A stretch of 64,000 nucleotides of DNA from Muribaculaceae bacterium. GTDB lineage: Bacteria; Bacteroidota; Bacteroidia; Bacteroidales; Muribaculaceae. Below the pieces are notes generated by a model. It ran no database searches. It saw only the letters and a program-made list of their open reading frames with translations, and was not told where the DNA came from. A program made the translations under genes and the position numbers. The stretch is from the NCBI GenBank assembly GCA_017557425.1, contig JAFYYU010000016.1, positions 62,001 to 126,000 on the forward strand, given 5' to 3'. Shown one piece after another: positions 32,157-41,312 of this stretch (positions are counted from its first letter, which is position 1; each line of letters opens with the position of its first letter).

Positions 32157-33071
32157 ATGAGCAATAAAGAAAAAGACATCCTTGAAGCATTAAAAAATAA
32201 ATTAATAGAAACAGCTGGGATTTCAGAAGACGATTTCCTTTCCGAAAATGATGAATGCAAGACACAGAATTGTATTTATTATTTGAGAGATTTGAAAGAC
32301 AATCTTCAAAAGGATCAAAAGAATTATTCAATGCATTTGGAGAACTATTCAAAGAAAGATACAGGGCGCAATAGATATAATGTTATTCCAATGGCAGCCT
32401 TAAGGTCATCGGCAGCTTTAATTTACAATATTTTAGGAGATGATGATGAATGTGAACTCAACTTTGAAGCATTATCCGATTCTTCAATAGAATTGAATTT
32501 GATTTCAGGAAAATATCAGCTGCAATATGAATGGAAATACAAGACGATAAGCCGATCAAGAGCAAATATAGATGCACACTTGTCAAATGAAGAAAATAAT
32601 TGTCATCTGTTCATAGAGATGAAGATGCTTGAGCCTCTTACAAAGACTCATCCATTTGATTCATATAGTTCATACAAGAACAGCAGTGATTGCCCTGACG
32701 TATTTAAAGACGCATTTGATTATTTTGTGGGGAAAAAACTTGAATATTTTGATGCATGCCAGATGATTAAACATCTATTGGCAATCTACAATTATTTCAA
32801 AGATAATCCTCCGAAAGAGACTCAAAATGTAGTTCTCCTTAACTGCCATTGGGAACCACTAAACCACTGTGTAAACGGAATCTCACTGAAAGATACATAC
32901 ACAGCATTTGACAATTTCGCAAAAGAATTTGAGAGTATGAGAGATTGCTTTCAAGAAAAATTGTTTGCTAAGCTGAATGTTAATTTGGTTCTGGCGCACT
33001 GCACCCATAGCGATTTGAAAAAAATGGTAGGCAAGGAGAATGATGAATACTTGAAAAGATACGAAATCTGA
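32157..33071 (+). CDS. possible PD-(D/E)xK nuclease-like protein (304 aa)
   Basis: AT-rich and Lys-rich, unlike its neighbours. In the middle, ANIDAHLSNEENN leads to HLFIEMKMLEP, which fits the D-(x)n-E-x-K core of restriction-endonuclease-fold proteins; a following helix QMIKHLLAIYNYF and strand VVLLNCHW fit the fold order. No further proof is visible. A role in restriction of foreign DNA would suit the location, but this is inference. Its stop overlaps the next gene by one base (TGATG). Confidence 0.6.
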   Translation: MSNKEKDILEALKNKLIETAGISEDDFLSENDECKTQNCIYYLRDLKDNLQKDQKNYSMHLENYSKKDTGRNRYNVIPMAALRSSAALIYNILGDDDECELNFEALSDSSIELNLISGKYQLQYEWKYKTISRSRANIDAHLSNEENNCHLFIEMKMLEPLTKTHPFDSYSSYKNSSDCPDVFKDAFDYFVGKKLEYFDACQMIKHLLAIYNYFKDNPPKETQNVVLLNCHWEPLNHCVNGISLKDTYTAFDNFAKEFESMRDCFQEKLFAKLNVNLVLAHCTHSDLKKMVGKENDEYLKRYEI

Positions 33072-33871
33072 TGAATCCAGGAACTGTTTTCGATTTCCCA
33101 GAGGCTAAAGGCATCGTCATCAGTGGCGATATTCACGGCGAGTTCAATCAGCTTGTCTTTAAGTGCTGCGTTCAATATGGAATGACCGACACACTGATTA
33201 TCGTTGCTGGAGACTGTGGCTTCGGATTTGAGCAACAGGGCTATTATGAGAATGTCTATAATCGTAATCGCAGCCGTCTGTCCAAGTCAAACAACTGGAT
33301 TATGTTCGTCAGAGGCAACCATGACAACCCCGCCTACTTTAATGATTGTCCCATCAAGCACCGCCGATGGATGACCGTACCAGATTATTCTGTAGTAAGG
33401 GCATGTGGCCATGAAATACTTTGCGTCGGTGGTGCCATATCCGTTGATAGATCATATCGCATGAGTCATTCTAGCTACCATCTGCCTAAACCAGACGAGC
33501 CATTAGCTCGTAATATCTATTGGGCAAATGAGTATCCCGTATTTAATGTCGAGAAACTTGGTGCCATCAGTAAGGACTATGCTATCGATACCATTGTTAC
33601 TCACACTGCACCCTCATTTTGTGAGCTAACCTCGAAGGGAGGCTTATTTGCTGAGATGGCCAAACGCGATGATAAGTTGACCGCAGATGTGAAGCATGAG
33701 CGCCAAGTGATGGATAAAATCCTTGACTACTTGACCTCAAATCACCATCCTTTGCGTCATTGGTTCTATGGTCACTTTCATCAAAGCTGGCAGGCCATAG
33801 ACAATGATGGCATACAATACAACATGCTCGACATTATGGAGCTGAAGGAATTATGGAAAGAAAAACCTTAA
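33071..33871 (+). CDS. calcineurin-like metallophosphoesterase
   Basis: A 266-residue protein with all phosphoesterase blocks: GDIHGE (residues 19-24), VAGDCGFG near 46, RGNHDN near 80, THTAPS near 178 and GHFH near 237. These residues build a two-metal site that cleaves phosphomonoesters or diesters. No signal peptide, so cytosolic. It starts on the last base of the preceding nuclease-like gene, so the two are likely co-translated. The substrate (protein, nucleotide or nucleic acid) cannot be told from sequence. Confidence 0.9.
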   Translation: MNPGTVFDFPEAKGIVISGDIHGEFNQLVFKCCVQYGMTDTLIIVAGDCGFGFEQQGYYENVYNRNRSRLSKSNNWIMFVRGNHDNPAYFNDCPIKHRRWMTVPDYSVVRACGHEILCVGGAISVDRSYRMSHSSYHLPKPDEPLARNIYWANEYPVFNVEKLGAISKDYAIDTIVTHTAPSFCELTSKGGLFAEMAKRDDKLTADVKHERQVMDKILDYLTSNHHPLRHWFYGHFHQSWQAIDNDGIQYNMLDIMELKELWKEKP

Positions 33872-33875
33872 GAAG

Positions 33876-34190
33876 ATGATAACTGAAACGAGGATAGCAT
33901 ATATGGTTAATCTTCATCAAGAAGACACTGGGATTGACACTGTAATATGGGTAAGCCATGAGTGCCCAGATTATAAACCGTTTATATTGGCTTTGACTTC
34001 TACGGGAAAAGTGCAGATATCAATAGAAGATGAGCCTAAGGTTCTGCGACCTGATAAGCAGCCTGATGGTGATGATATTTCAGATGTGATTCAATGGATT
34101 CGTCTCAATAAGGAGGTTCTGCTGGCCTATTGGAACGACGACCTTTACCCAACCTCTCAAATGCTCCGCCAAATAAAGAGATTGTCATAG
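33876..34190 (+). CDS. hypothetical protein (104 aa)
   Basis: Starts 4 bp after the phosphoesterase stop. A small acidic protein with strand-rich N-terminus (TRIAYMVNLHQ) and a helical end (DVIQWIRLNKEVLLAYW). No family recognised. A terminator follows immediately, closing this transcription unit. Confidence 0.6.
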   Translation: MITETRIAYMVNLHQEDTGIDTVIWVSHECPDYKPFILALTSTGKVQISIEDEPKVLRPDKQPDGDDISDVIQWIRLNKEVLLAYWNDDLYPTSQMLRQIKRLS

Positions 34191-34207
34191 CAAAAATAGT
34201 GTTTTGA

Positions 34208-34240
34208 GCCTCGGAAACGTAAGCGTTCCGGGGCTTTTTT
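34208..34240 (+). terminator. Rho-independent terminator closing the island's system genes
   Basis: GCCTCGGAA-A-CG (34208-34219), loop TAAG, CGTTCCGGGGC (34224-34234), then TTTTTT. It separates the nuclease or phosphatase cluster from the next genes. Confidence 0.8.
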
Positions 34241-34247
34241 CAGCGGT

Positions 34248-34280
34248 AAGGAGGGAAACGCCGGGTGGCGATCCCTCCTT
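34248..34280. repeat. strong hairpin in a 426-bp gene-free gap
   Basis: AAGGAGGGA (34248-34256) and TCCCTCCTT (34272-34280) pair perfectly; inside, GCC and GGC pair as a second stem. The gap 34191-34617 holds the terminator, this hairpin and no supportable gene; a 96-codon minus-strand frame there looks like chance. Confidence 0.6.
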
Positions 34281-34617
34281 GCTGTTTCTTTGACACGCTG
34301 GCCCTCTGCTTGACGGGAGAGTCATGATACCGTGAAGCCGCATTGATGAAATTAAATGTTGACATTGTCCCGTCGCTCATACCTTTTACACCGCAAAGAT
34401 AGCGGGCATCGTGATACTGCAAGGCTATACGGAGTTGCCCTGAAATAATCCACAAAATTTGACGCTGCGCATAAAATTTGGCCCGTCCTGCGGATGGATT
34501 TTTTCGGTCAAGCCTTGACAGGCGTATCACTAACAGCCCTTACTCTTGAAGCAGTGTAAAAAGTTTATACGCGACAACAGAGACAATGATTATTAACATT
34601 TAAAAAATTTCATCATT

Positions 34618-34872
34618 ATGACAGCTTCCTATAACATATCATTCCTGGGTTCTCCCGAACAAGCTGAGAGCCGCGAGAGTAAAAAAGTTTACCGCTCATC
34701 CAAATACAATAATTACATGGTTGAGGTGGTGGACTTCGACAATGAGAGCCACACCTTCGAGGTGGATGCCCGCAGCGAGGCCGAGGCGAGCGAGTTGGCC
34801 GCAGACATGGCGATGTCGGCAGGCGTGCAAGTGAGTTACTGCAATGTTTATCTGTATGTAGATAGTTTTTAA
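34618..34872 (+). CDS. small hypothetical protein of mobile-element type (84 aa)
   Basis: [20 protein letters not shown], then a strand-rich part ([21 protein letters not shown]) and an Ala-rich helix. It resembles small accessory proteins of Bacteroidales mobile elements in style, but I cannot assign a family. It starts a new group with the genes at 34907 and 35588. Confidence 0.55.
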   Translation: MTASYNISFLGSPEQAESRESKKVYRSSKYNNYMVEVVDFDNESHTFEVDARSEAEASELAADMAMSAGVQVSYCNVYLYVDSF

Positions 34873-34906
34873 TTCCTTATATATTCATTTTCAAAATTTT
34901 AGAGTT

Positions 34907-35530
34907 ATGGCAAATTTGATTTTAGCAAGCAAGCGTGAAGTAAAGAGCGGTGCGATGATGTGGAATGTGTACCGCAGTGTTGACAATGTGAAGTCTGACA
35001 GCTTCTTTTTCGCCGAGGATGCCCCTTTGAAGGCCTTAAAGTACGCATTCCTGCTAAGGAAGCGCACGGGCGCCGTAATTCCGAAAGGCATCTACAATAA
35101 ATTGATGGCCGAGGTGAAGGCGCAGCAGCCGCAGGCCGCAGCCGAGCAGGAGAGCCAGCCCGCCGCCGATGCGGTGGGCGAGGCCCCCGCCGCCGTCGAG
35201 CCGTCGCCCGTAGTCCGTCAGTGGCTCGAGATGAAGGCCAAGCACCCCGATGCGGTTTTGTTATACCGCGTAGGAGATTTCTATGAGAGTTACTCTAATG
35301 ACGCAAAGGCCGTTGCCGAGGTGTGCGGCATCACGCTCACGCACCGCAGCGATGTGCAGGACATTACCGAGTACCAAGCCGCATTTCCCGCACATGCCCT
35401 CGACAGCTATCTGCCCCGTCTGGTCAGGGCAGGCAAGCGAGTGGCCATTTGCGATGCACTGGCCGACATGAAGCCCGAGCCCGAGAAGAAGCCCCGCAAG
35501 CGCAGCACCAAGAAAGCCGAGAACAAGTAA
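34907..35530 (+). CDS. protein with a free-standing MutS domain I
   Basis: A 207-residue protein. Residues 1-65 form an unknown N-domain; about 66-100 is a Ala/Pro/Gln-rich linker. From about 103 to 185 the sequence follows MutS mismatch-recognition domain [41 protein letters not shown], then [20 protein letters not shown] and VAICDALAD. The end is a basic tail ([14 protein letters not shown]). The F-Y-E of the GDFYE motif, which in MutS inserts Phe next to the mismatch, is present. MutS connector, lever, clamp and ATPase domains are missing. Such domains also occur on large proteins of Bacteroidota conjugative elements. Likely a DNA-structure-binding accessory. Confidence 0.8.
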   Translation: MANLILASKREVKSGAMMWNVYRSVDNVKSDSFFFAEDAPLKALKYAFLLRKRTGAVIPKGIYNKLMAEVKAQQPQAAAEQESQPAADAVGEAPAAVEPSPVVRQWLEMKAKHPDAVLLYRVGDFYESYSNDAKAVAEVCGITLTHRSDVQDITEYQAAFPAHALDSYLPRLVRAGKRVAICDALADMKPEPEKKPRKRSTKKAENK

Positions 35531-35587
35531 GTGAATGTTTAACAGGTGGGCGAGGTCAGCCCCGCCCACCACAATACCGACAAGACA

Positions 35588-35857
35588 ATGAAAAGAGAAG
35601 TAAAGCAAGCGTTAAGCCGCATCCGCAGGGCGCAGGACGCAGTGTATAACAACAAGGTGAGCGAGTGCCGCTGCATGAGTGTGGACTGCAATAGTCTCGA
35701 GCACGAGGACGGCAAGGTCGTTACATGGTGGACAATCTTCTGCCACAAGGACTCTGACCCCGAGAAGTGCCGCAGCTGGCGAGTGGCCGATGATGCCCCC
35801 GAGGACATCGACATCACGCTGCAGCAGATAAGCGAGTACATCGAGCACGCAGTCTAA
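35588..35857 (+). CDS. hypothetical protein (89 aa)
   Basis: Start at ATG 35588 (MKREVKQALSRIRRAQDAVY). The N-terminal helix is basic; the middle has C-R-C and a DC pair and a WWTIFCH strand; the end is acidic. No known motif. It probably forms a unit with the MutS-I protein 57 bp upstream. Confidence 0.55.
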   Translation: MKREVKQALSRIRRAQDAVYNNKVSECRCMSVDCNSLEHEDGKVVTWWTIFCHKDSDPEKCRSWRVADDAPEDIDITLQQISEYIEHAV

Positions 35858-35968
35858 AGAGGTTATCGAAGTGGGCGCCCCGAGAGGTGCCCACCTCGGA
35901 ACCGACGCCGAGCGATCCCTTCAATGGGGAACGCCCGGCTTTGCCATTATCCCAATCCATAAGAGTAG

Positions 35969-36220
35969 CGGAGATACTGTTATTCAAATGACCCAGAAGA
36001 TGGCCCAAAAGATGACCCAAAAGAAATCTCTAAACGTCAGTCACTTATATTGGACATAATTAAAGATAATCCCACAATAACGAGAAGAGAGTTGACCCAA
36101 AAGACTGGTCTTTCCGATAGCACCTTAAAACGAGAGCGTGCTGACCTGAAAGCGAAAGGTTACATTAGAAGACAAGAGAGCACTGCTCATGGGGTTTGGA
36201 TTGTTAATGACAACGAGTAA
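35969..36220 (+). pseudogene. 3' remnant of a winged-helix (Fic/AlbA_2-type) protein
   Basis: An 83-codon frame without start codon. It encodes a D-P-K-rich linker and then a clear winged helix: KRQSLILDIIKDNPTITRRE, LTQKTGLSDSTLKRERADLK and AKGYIRRQ, ending HGVWIVNDNE. This arrangement (repeat linker, then terminal winged helix) is the usual C-terminus of Bacteroidota Fic or AlbA_2 ATP-binding regulators. The alternate frame at the same place reads MTQKMAQKMTQKK, a typical linker, so a frameshift at about 36020 is likely. The N-terminal catalytic part is gone. Confidence 0.6.
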
Positions 36221-36836
36221 AAGCTGATTTGAGTGCTCTAAGTAGTTATTGAATTTCCCACCCGCGAACCCCGAGCCGATGAGAGGTTCCGCTACGGCTG
36301 CGTCCTCTACGAATGGCTCGGCTGGCAAGACAGTGTCTGGTCAGGCTCACTGTTCGCACCGACACCCCGCACACCCGGCTCCTTCGTTCATTCTCATTCC
36401 GGCCTGCGCTCGGCTGCGGCTACGAGAGTGCTGCACCTGCGGTCATGGGCTCTCTATCTGACGGCGGGTGCGGGGCCGCATCCAGCTCGCTGCACTGGTA
36501 TCGGGTATCGTCGCACGCTCCTCAACCCGATCCTGACGTTACGCAAGCACGATGCTCATCCATAGGATGCCCCGCAACGCCTGATGGTTCGCCTTGGCAC
36601 ACTCGATGCCTTCGCTGAGCTTGTCCTCCATCGTCATTCACTGCGAAGCCCGCTATTCTCGCTACGTTCGGGGGTATCGCTGCTGTTCGCCTTGGACACA
36701 CTCTTGCCGCTGTCGCCGTTCTACGCTCCCTTGCCTCCGCATCACCGCCCATCGACATCGCCAGAACACAAAATCTCCGCAGAGTTGAGCTCTGCCGAGA
36801 TTTTGTCAGATAAATAACAGCGGTATTGACGAGCAT
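36221..36836. other. GC-rich stretch without supportable gene
   Basis: About 600 bp with several overlapping frames on both strands, all with odd composition (Arg/Ser/Pro/Cys-rich) and no start signals. I see no RNA gene, promoter or motif here. It may be decayed mobile-element sequence. Confidence 0.5.
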
Positions 36837-37619
36837 GGGCGAAACCGATACTGCGTGTCGGATTCGCTCACGCACGTCAGCATCATCACCGCACAATGCC
36901 AATATCACCCTGCATATAGCGCATTTTCAAATAACGATTTCGGAAGCGCTCTTCAGGGCGGTAGGGGGGTCTTGAAAGACAAAGAAAGGAAAAAATTTCC
37001 TTTTTCAATCCTTAAATGGCTGATAATCAGCCATGAAATTGTTTTGAGGTCCGGAAAAATCGTGATTTTTGAAAAAACACTTCCGAAACAATGTGTGCTA
37101 ACTTGCTGATATAGATGTTTTTACAACACTTCAAAAATTGCACTTCTTTGCACATCTCTGCACTCGCTGAGACTCTCTGCATTTTCGGGGAAAGTGCTAC
37201 AGCTGATGATGTAACAGTCGCCTGCAAAATATAACGCTGCGACAGTCGAAACTCTGAAGTACTAGCGGCCACATTCATCAGGACTGGTAACATCGTTCGC
37301 TTGAATGGTATCAACATGTATCACAATTCAAGGAATGGCTTGGGCGAAACCAAACTGGCGTTCGGATTCTTCCACGCATGTGAGCCACATTACCGCCCAT
37401 TCGCCCTGCACATAGCGTATTTTCAAATCAAGATTTCGGATGCGCTCCGCAGGGCAGTCGGGGGGTCCTGAGAGAGAAACAAAGGGAAAAATTTCCCTTT
37501 TCAACCCTTTAATGATTGATAATCAAGCATTTGACTTTTTCAATCCTTTACAAATCGTGGATTTTCGTAATTTTTGTGTGCAAGAGCGTCTGATAACTTA
37601 TTGATATGGGTATTTTTAC
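36837..37619. repeat. degenerate direct duplication beside the integrase
   Basis: The segment 36837-37124 recurs, diverged, at 37342-37619. Shared landmarks in order: GGGCGAAACC, CGCATTTTCAAAT / CGTATTTTCAAAT, GATTTCGG, a GGGGGGTC block, AAATTTCC or AAATTTCCC, GATAATCA, a poly-T end TTTTTAC. No gene is seen in either copy or between them (to 37737). Confidence 0.6.
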
Positions 37620-37737
37620 GCATCGCAAAATATAGCACAAATAAGCCCTGTTTTGCACAGGCTGTAGTTTCCTCGTTTTTCCAGAAAATTCGGCCAAGAC
37701 TTCCACCCAAAGCGAAAGTCTTGGCCATCTGTTTCTA

Positions 37738-38976
37738 CTAAGTGCGTGAGCGCTTCTTTTTACCATACAGAACCCAATCCAGCACCTTGCGGTTTGCTTC
37801 ATCTACCTTCTTCTGGTCAAAGTCAATGTAAATATCAGTAACCGTATTGTTCCCATGACCGAGAGCATGAGCTATAGTGTCCCTGGGAATATCTAGGCTA
37901 TTAGCGATAGTCGCCCATGTGTGGCGAGCCCAATAGGTTGAGATCTTCGGGAACAAAGGTTTATAAACCTTCTTGCCTCCTCGCCCTACACGTTTCACCT
38001 CGCCGATTTTCTTCAAAGTGCGGTTCATCTTCAATGTAAAATCTTTGTGGTTGCGCCAGTGGTCAAGGATATTGAGCAACCAATTCTCGCCACGGTAGCG
38101 CTCAATGATCTCAAGCGCCTCAGGTTCCACCTTTATAGAATAGAAGCGATGAGTTTTGGCCCTATTATACTCAATGCGACCATCGTGGATTTCCTTGAGG
38201 TGAACCAAGTCGATTGCATTAATGCCGATGAGCATAAACATGAGCTTGAACATGTCAAGATACTTGACTGCATGAGGTTCACAAGGATAGTCGAACAGTT
38301 TCCTCAATTCCTGCACCTTCAAGTTGCGCTTGGCAGTTGCCACGGGCCGAATGGGAAAACGACGGAATGGGTAAAAACTTGTGATTTCATCGTCCAGAGC
38401 CTCATTGAAGACGGCACGGATGTTTCGCATGTGGATATTGCGTGAGTTCTTTGAAGGTGATGTGGCTGATAGGAACACGTCAAACCTTGCCAACCATTCC
38501 TTAGTGATGTCCTCAAAGCGTAATTGTTCTAGCTGCTCGCCCACAAAGGCCTTCATCCTAGAGTAGGTGTGCATGTAAACTTGACGAGTACTCCGGCTTT
38601 TACTCTCAGCGAATTGCCTGAAGCGGTACGCAAACAAGCCTTTGTCCTGCTGTTGCTTCGCTTTCTCGGGATGCAGTATAGCCATGATGTAGTCCTTTAC
38701 ATCCTTAGACTTCATCGTGGCCAACTCTCCAGAGTCTGCCAACCGGATAATAGCACGATCGACTGTCTGCATTACGCCCGTAATGTAAACATTCAGCATC
38801 TTCTGGTCAGGATGGTTAATCACTTGTCTGGTCTTCTCATCCCATTGGTCAGGGAACAACCTTGCATTCGTCGTGATGTACGACGTCTGATGCTGATGGG
38901 CAATGGCCACTTTCAGCGGCGCAGGGGCTCCAGACTTCACGCCCCTCATGTCTAAAAAAAATCTAGTACTTGCCAT
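37738..38976 (-). CDS. tyrosine site-specific recombinase (integrase)
   Basis: A 412-residue integrase of the Bacteroidales phage/transposon type with an N-terminal arm-binding region, a SAM-like core-binding domain (about 100-200) and a catalytic domain. Visible catalytic residues: the R-box W-A-R-H-T-W (Arg351), HALGH (His374) and the nucleophile in TDIYIDF (Tyr383). The first Arg position reads GINAIDLVHL, i.e. without the standard Arg, a known variation in this group. The gene reads away from the tRNA-Pro gene; the 222 bp between them should hold the attachment site and arm sites. It is the integrase expected for the element to the left. Confidence 0.9.
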   Translation of the reverse strand: MASTRFFLDMRGVKSGAPAPLKVAIAHQHQTSYITTNARLFPDQWDEKTRQVINHPDQKMLNVYITGVMQTVDRAIIRLADSGELATMKSKDVKDYIMAILHPEKAKQQQDKGLFAYRFRQFAESKSRSTRQVYMHTYSRMKAFVGEQLEQLRFEDITKEWLARFDVFLSATSPSKNSRNIHMRNIRAVFNEALDDEITSFYPFRRFPIRPVATAKRNLKVQELRKLFDYPCEPHAVKYLDMFKLMFMLIGINAIDLVHLKEIHDGRIEYNRAKTHRFYSIKVEPEALEIIERYRGENWLLNILDHWRNHKDFTLKMNRTLKKIGEVKRVGRGGKKVYKPLFPKISTYWARHTWATIANSLDIPRDTIAHALGHGNNTVTDIYIDFDQKKVDEANRKVLDWVLYGKKKRSRT

Positions 38977-39198
38977 AAAAAATAACTTTGTTTTTTAAGG
39001 CACGCCTTGGGCACTTCTGGAGCATCCGATTGAAATTTTGCAATTATTTTGCAATCCAAAATCGTCAAATACTGCCAAATTGTGCCAAATTTGTGCAAAA
39101 ATTCTGTTTTTTTTTGCGACAAATACGCTAAAAAATTAAGCAAAAAAACGCCCATAATCGAGGCTTAATGCCTAATTATCAGCGTTTTTCTTGTTTTG
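38977..39198. promoter_or_regulatory. integrase-tRNA interval, likely att region
   Basis: An AT-rich interval with a near-direct repeat TGCCAAAT / GTGCCAAAT around 39072-39092, which might be integrase arm-type sites. The crossover core is expected to overlap the tRNA 3' end (39199 side). No gene is seen here. Confidence 0.4.
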
Positions 39199-39273
39199 TC
39201 GGGGTACCTGGATTCGAACCAGGGACCTCCTGCTCCCAAAGCAGGCGCGCTAACCGGACTGCGCTACACCCCG
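39199..39273 (-). tRNA. tRNA-Pro (anticodon UGG)
   Basis: On the minus strand the acceptor stem CGGGGTG pairs with TACCCCG, the anticodon stem CCTGC/GCAGG encloses loop TTTGGGA (anticodon TGG), and the T-arm carries GGTTCGAATCC. CCA is not encoded. Its 3' end faces the integrase gene, the usual target arrangement. Confidence 0.95.
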
Positions 39274-39294
39274 ATGCTCTCGTTTTGAGCGGTG

Positions 39295-39324
39295 CAAAGG
39301 TAGTGTATTTTCTCGAAATAGCAA
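39295..39324 (-). promoter_or_regulatory. promoter of tRNA-Pro
   Basis: Minus strand: TACCTTTG at 39302-39295, with TTG (39324-39322) 19 nt upstream. It lies 22 bp before the tRNA 5' end. Confidence 0.7.
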
Positions 39325-39386
39325 GTCAAAACGGCGGATTTTCATTTTTTTTGGCTCCATGCACCGAATAAATGGCAAGAATGTAG

Positions 39387-39394
39387 TAACTTTG
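39387..39394 (+). promoter_or_regulatory. -7 box of aspS
   Basis: TAACTTTG, 46 bp before the start codon. No good -33 box at 20 nt. Confidence 0.55.
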
Positions 39395-39440
39395 TATGTT
39401 TGAAACGATAAAACAACCATTTCAATACTATATCAAGACA

Positions 39441-41222
39441 ATGTACAGAACCAAAACTAACGGCGAACTTCGTCTGGCCAATGTGGGCGAAGTCGTCACT
39501 CTGGCAGGATGGGTACAGCGCACCCGCAAGATGGGTGGCATGACCTTTGTGGACCTGCGTGACCGCTACGGCATCACTCAAATCGTGTTTAACAATGAGG
39601 TGGACGCTGACCTGTGTGAGCAGGCCAACCACCTGGGGCGTGAATATGTCATCCAGGTCGTGGGCACCGTGGCCGAGCGTTCCAGCAAGAATGCCAACAT
39701 TCCCACGGGCGAGATCGAAATCATCGCCAACAAGTTGAATATCCTGAGCGAGAGCATCACGCCGCCGTTCACTATCGAGGATAACACCGACGGTGGCGAC
39801 GACCTGAGGATGAAATACCGCTATCTGGACCTGCGCCGCAATGCCGTGCGCAAGAATCTGGAACTGCGCCACGACATGGCCATCCTTATCCGCAACTACC
39901 TTGACGATCAGGGCTTCCTGGAGGTGGAAACGCCCATTCTCATCGGCTCGACCCCTGAGGGCGCACGCGACTTTATCGTGCCCTCGCGCATGAACCCGGG
40001 TCAGTTCTATGCCTTGCCTCAGAGCCCGCAGACGCTCAAGCAGCTGCTGATGGTGGCCGGCTTTGACCGTTATTTCCAGATTGCCAAGTGTTTCCGTGAC
40101 GAGGACCTGCGTGCCGACCGTCAGCCCGAGTTTACCCAGATTGACTGCGAGATGAGCTTTGTGGACCAGGAGGACGTCATCGAGGTCTTCGAGGGTCTCG
40201 CACGCCACCTGTTCAAGAAGGTACGCAATGTGGACCTGCCCGAGAAATTGGATCAGATGACATGGCACGACGCCATGCGCCTGTACGGTAGCGACAAGCC
40301 CGACCGCCGCTTCGGCATGACCTTTGTCGAGGTGGACGACGTGCTCAAGGGCACCGGCACCTTCCCCGTGTTCAACGAGGCCAATTACATCGGCGCCATC
40401 TGCGCCCCCGGTTGTGCCGACTATACCCGCAAGCAGCTCGACGGCCTGGTGGACTTCGTGAAACGTCCGCAGGTGGGCGCCAAGGGACTTGTTTATGTCA
40501 AGTTCAACACCGACGGCACCGTCAAGAGCAGTATCGACAAGTTCTATGAGCCCGCCGTATGGCAGCAGCTCAAGGAGAAGATGGGCGCTAACGACGGCGA
40601 CCTCGTGCTGATCATGAGCGGCGACAACGCCAACAAGACCCGCGTACAGCTGTGTACCCTGCGCTTGGAGATGGGTGACCGCTTGGGACTGAGGGATAAG
40701 GACAAGTTTGAGTGCCTGTGGATTGTGGACTTCCCGCTGTTTGAGTGGAGTGACGAGGAGCAGCGCCTGATGGCTACGCACCACCCGTTCACCATGCCCA
40801 ACCCTGACGATATCCCCCTGCTCGACGAGCATCCCGAGCGCGTGCGCGCCAAGGCTTACGACTTCGTCTGCAACGGCATCGAGGTAGGTGGTGGCAGCCT
40901 GCGTATCCATGACGGTAAGCTGCAGGCCAAGATGTTCGACATCTTGGGCTTCACTCCTGAGAGGGCCATGGCACAGTTCGGCTTCCTGATTAACGCGTTC
41001 AAGTACGGTGCACCTCCCCATGCCGGTCTGGCCTTCGGTTTTGACCGCTTCGTGTCGATCATGGCAGGCTTGGACAGCATCCGTGACTGCATCGCCTTCC
41101 CCAAGAACAACAGCGGCCGTGACGTGATGCTTGATGCTCCCAGCCCCGTTGACCAGAGCCAGCTTGACGAGCTCTACATCGACGTGGACCGTGAGCGCCT
41201 CAAAGCCGAGAACAAGATTTAA
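39441..41222 (+). CDS. aspS: aspartyl-tRNA synthetase
   Basis: A 593-residue class IIb synthetase, usual length for bacterial AspRS. The N-terminal OB fold starts [12 protein letters not shown] and contains [20 protein letters not shown]. Motif 2 is [21 protein letters not shown], motif 3 is AFGFDRFV, and the bacterial GAD insertion lies between motifs 2 and 3. Charges tRNA-Asp (or Asn where needed) in the cytosol. I use ATG 39441; an upstream in-frame ATG at 39396 lies 2 bp after the -7 box TAACTTTG (39387-39394). First clearly chromosomal gene right of the element. Confidence 0.97.
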   Translation: MYRTKTNGELRLANVGEVVTLAGWVQRTRKMGGMTFVDLRDRYGITQIVFNNEVDADLCEQANHLGREYVIQVVGTVAERSSKNANIPTGEIEIIANKLNILSESITPPFTIEDNTDGGDDLRMKYRYLDLRRNAVRKNLELRHDMAILIRNYLDDQGFLEVETPILIGSTPEGARDFIVPSRMNPGQFYALPQSPQTLKQLLMVAGFDRYFQIAKCFRDEDLRADRQPEFTQIDCEMSFVDQEDVIEVFEGLARHLFKKVRNVDLPEKLDQMTWHDAMRLYGSDKPDRRFGMTFVEVDDVLKGTGTFPVFNEANYIGAICAPGCADYTRKQLDGLVDFVKRPQVGAKGLVYVKFNTDGTVKSSIDKFYEPAVWQQLKEKMGANDGDLVLIMSGDNANKTRVQLCTLRLEMGDRLGLRDKDKFECLWIVDFPLFEWSDEEQRLMATHHPFTMPNPDDIPLLDEHPERVRAKAYDFVCNGIEVGGGSLRIHDGKLQAKMFDILGFTPERAMAQFGFLINAFKYGAPPHAGLAFGFDRFVSIMAGLDSIRDCIAFPKNNSGRDVMLDAPSPVDQSQLDELYIDVDRERLKAENKI

Positions 41223-41227
41223 GTTGA

Positions 41228-41311
41228 ATAGGCATTAGGTTTTAGGTATTAGGCATTAGCGGGCATCCGCCACCTGACACCTGAAGCCTAAAGCCTAACA
41301 CCTAAAGCCTA
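41228..41311. repeat. TTAGG-rich intergenic inverted repeat
   Basis: The left arm is made of repeated (G/A)GCATTAGG, TTTTAGG and TATTAGG units; the right arm mirrors it with CCTAAAGCCTAA and CACCTAAAGCCTAA. The centre holds ATTAGCGGGCATCCG. It can fold into a long hairpin in the aspS-NIF3 mRNA. Confidence 0.65.
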
Positions 41312-41312
41312 A

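Noticed and set aside
34240..34530. 96-codon minus-strand frame
   Set aside because: Lies over a perfect hairpin and terminator, with no start signals and no protein-like pattern.
36522..36908. 128-codon minus-strand frame in the GC-rich gap
   Set aside because: Arg/Ala/Cys-rich composition typical of chance frames; overlaps several equally long frames.
39342..41021. 559-codon open frame on the minus strand
   Set aside because: It is the mirror of aspS; composition (His/Leu/Val/Gly-rich) and lack of signals show it is a shadow of the codon usage of the real gene.
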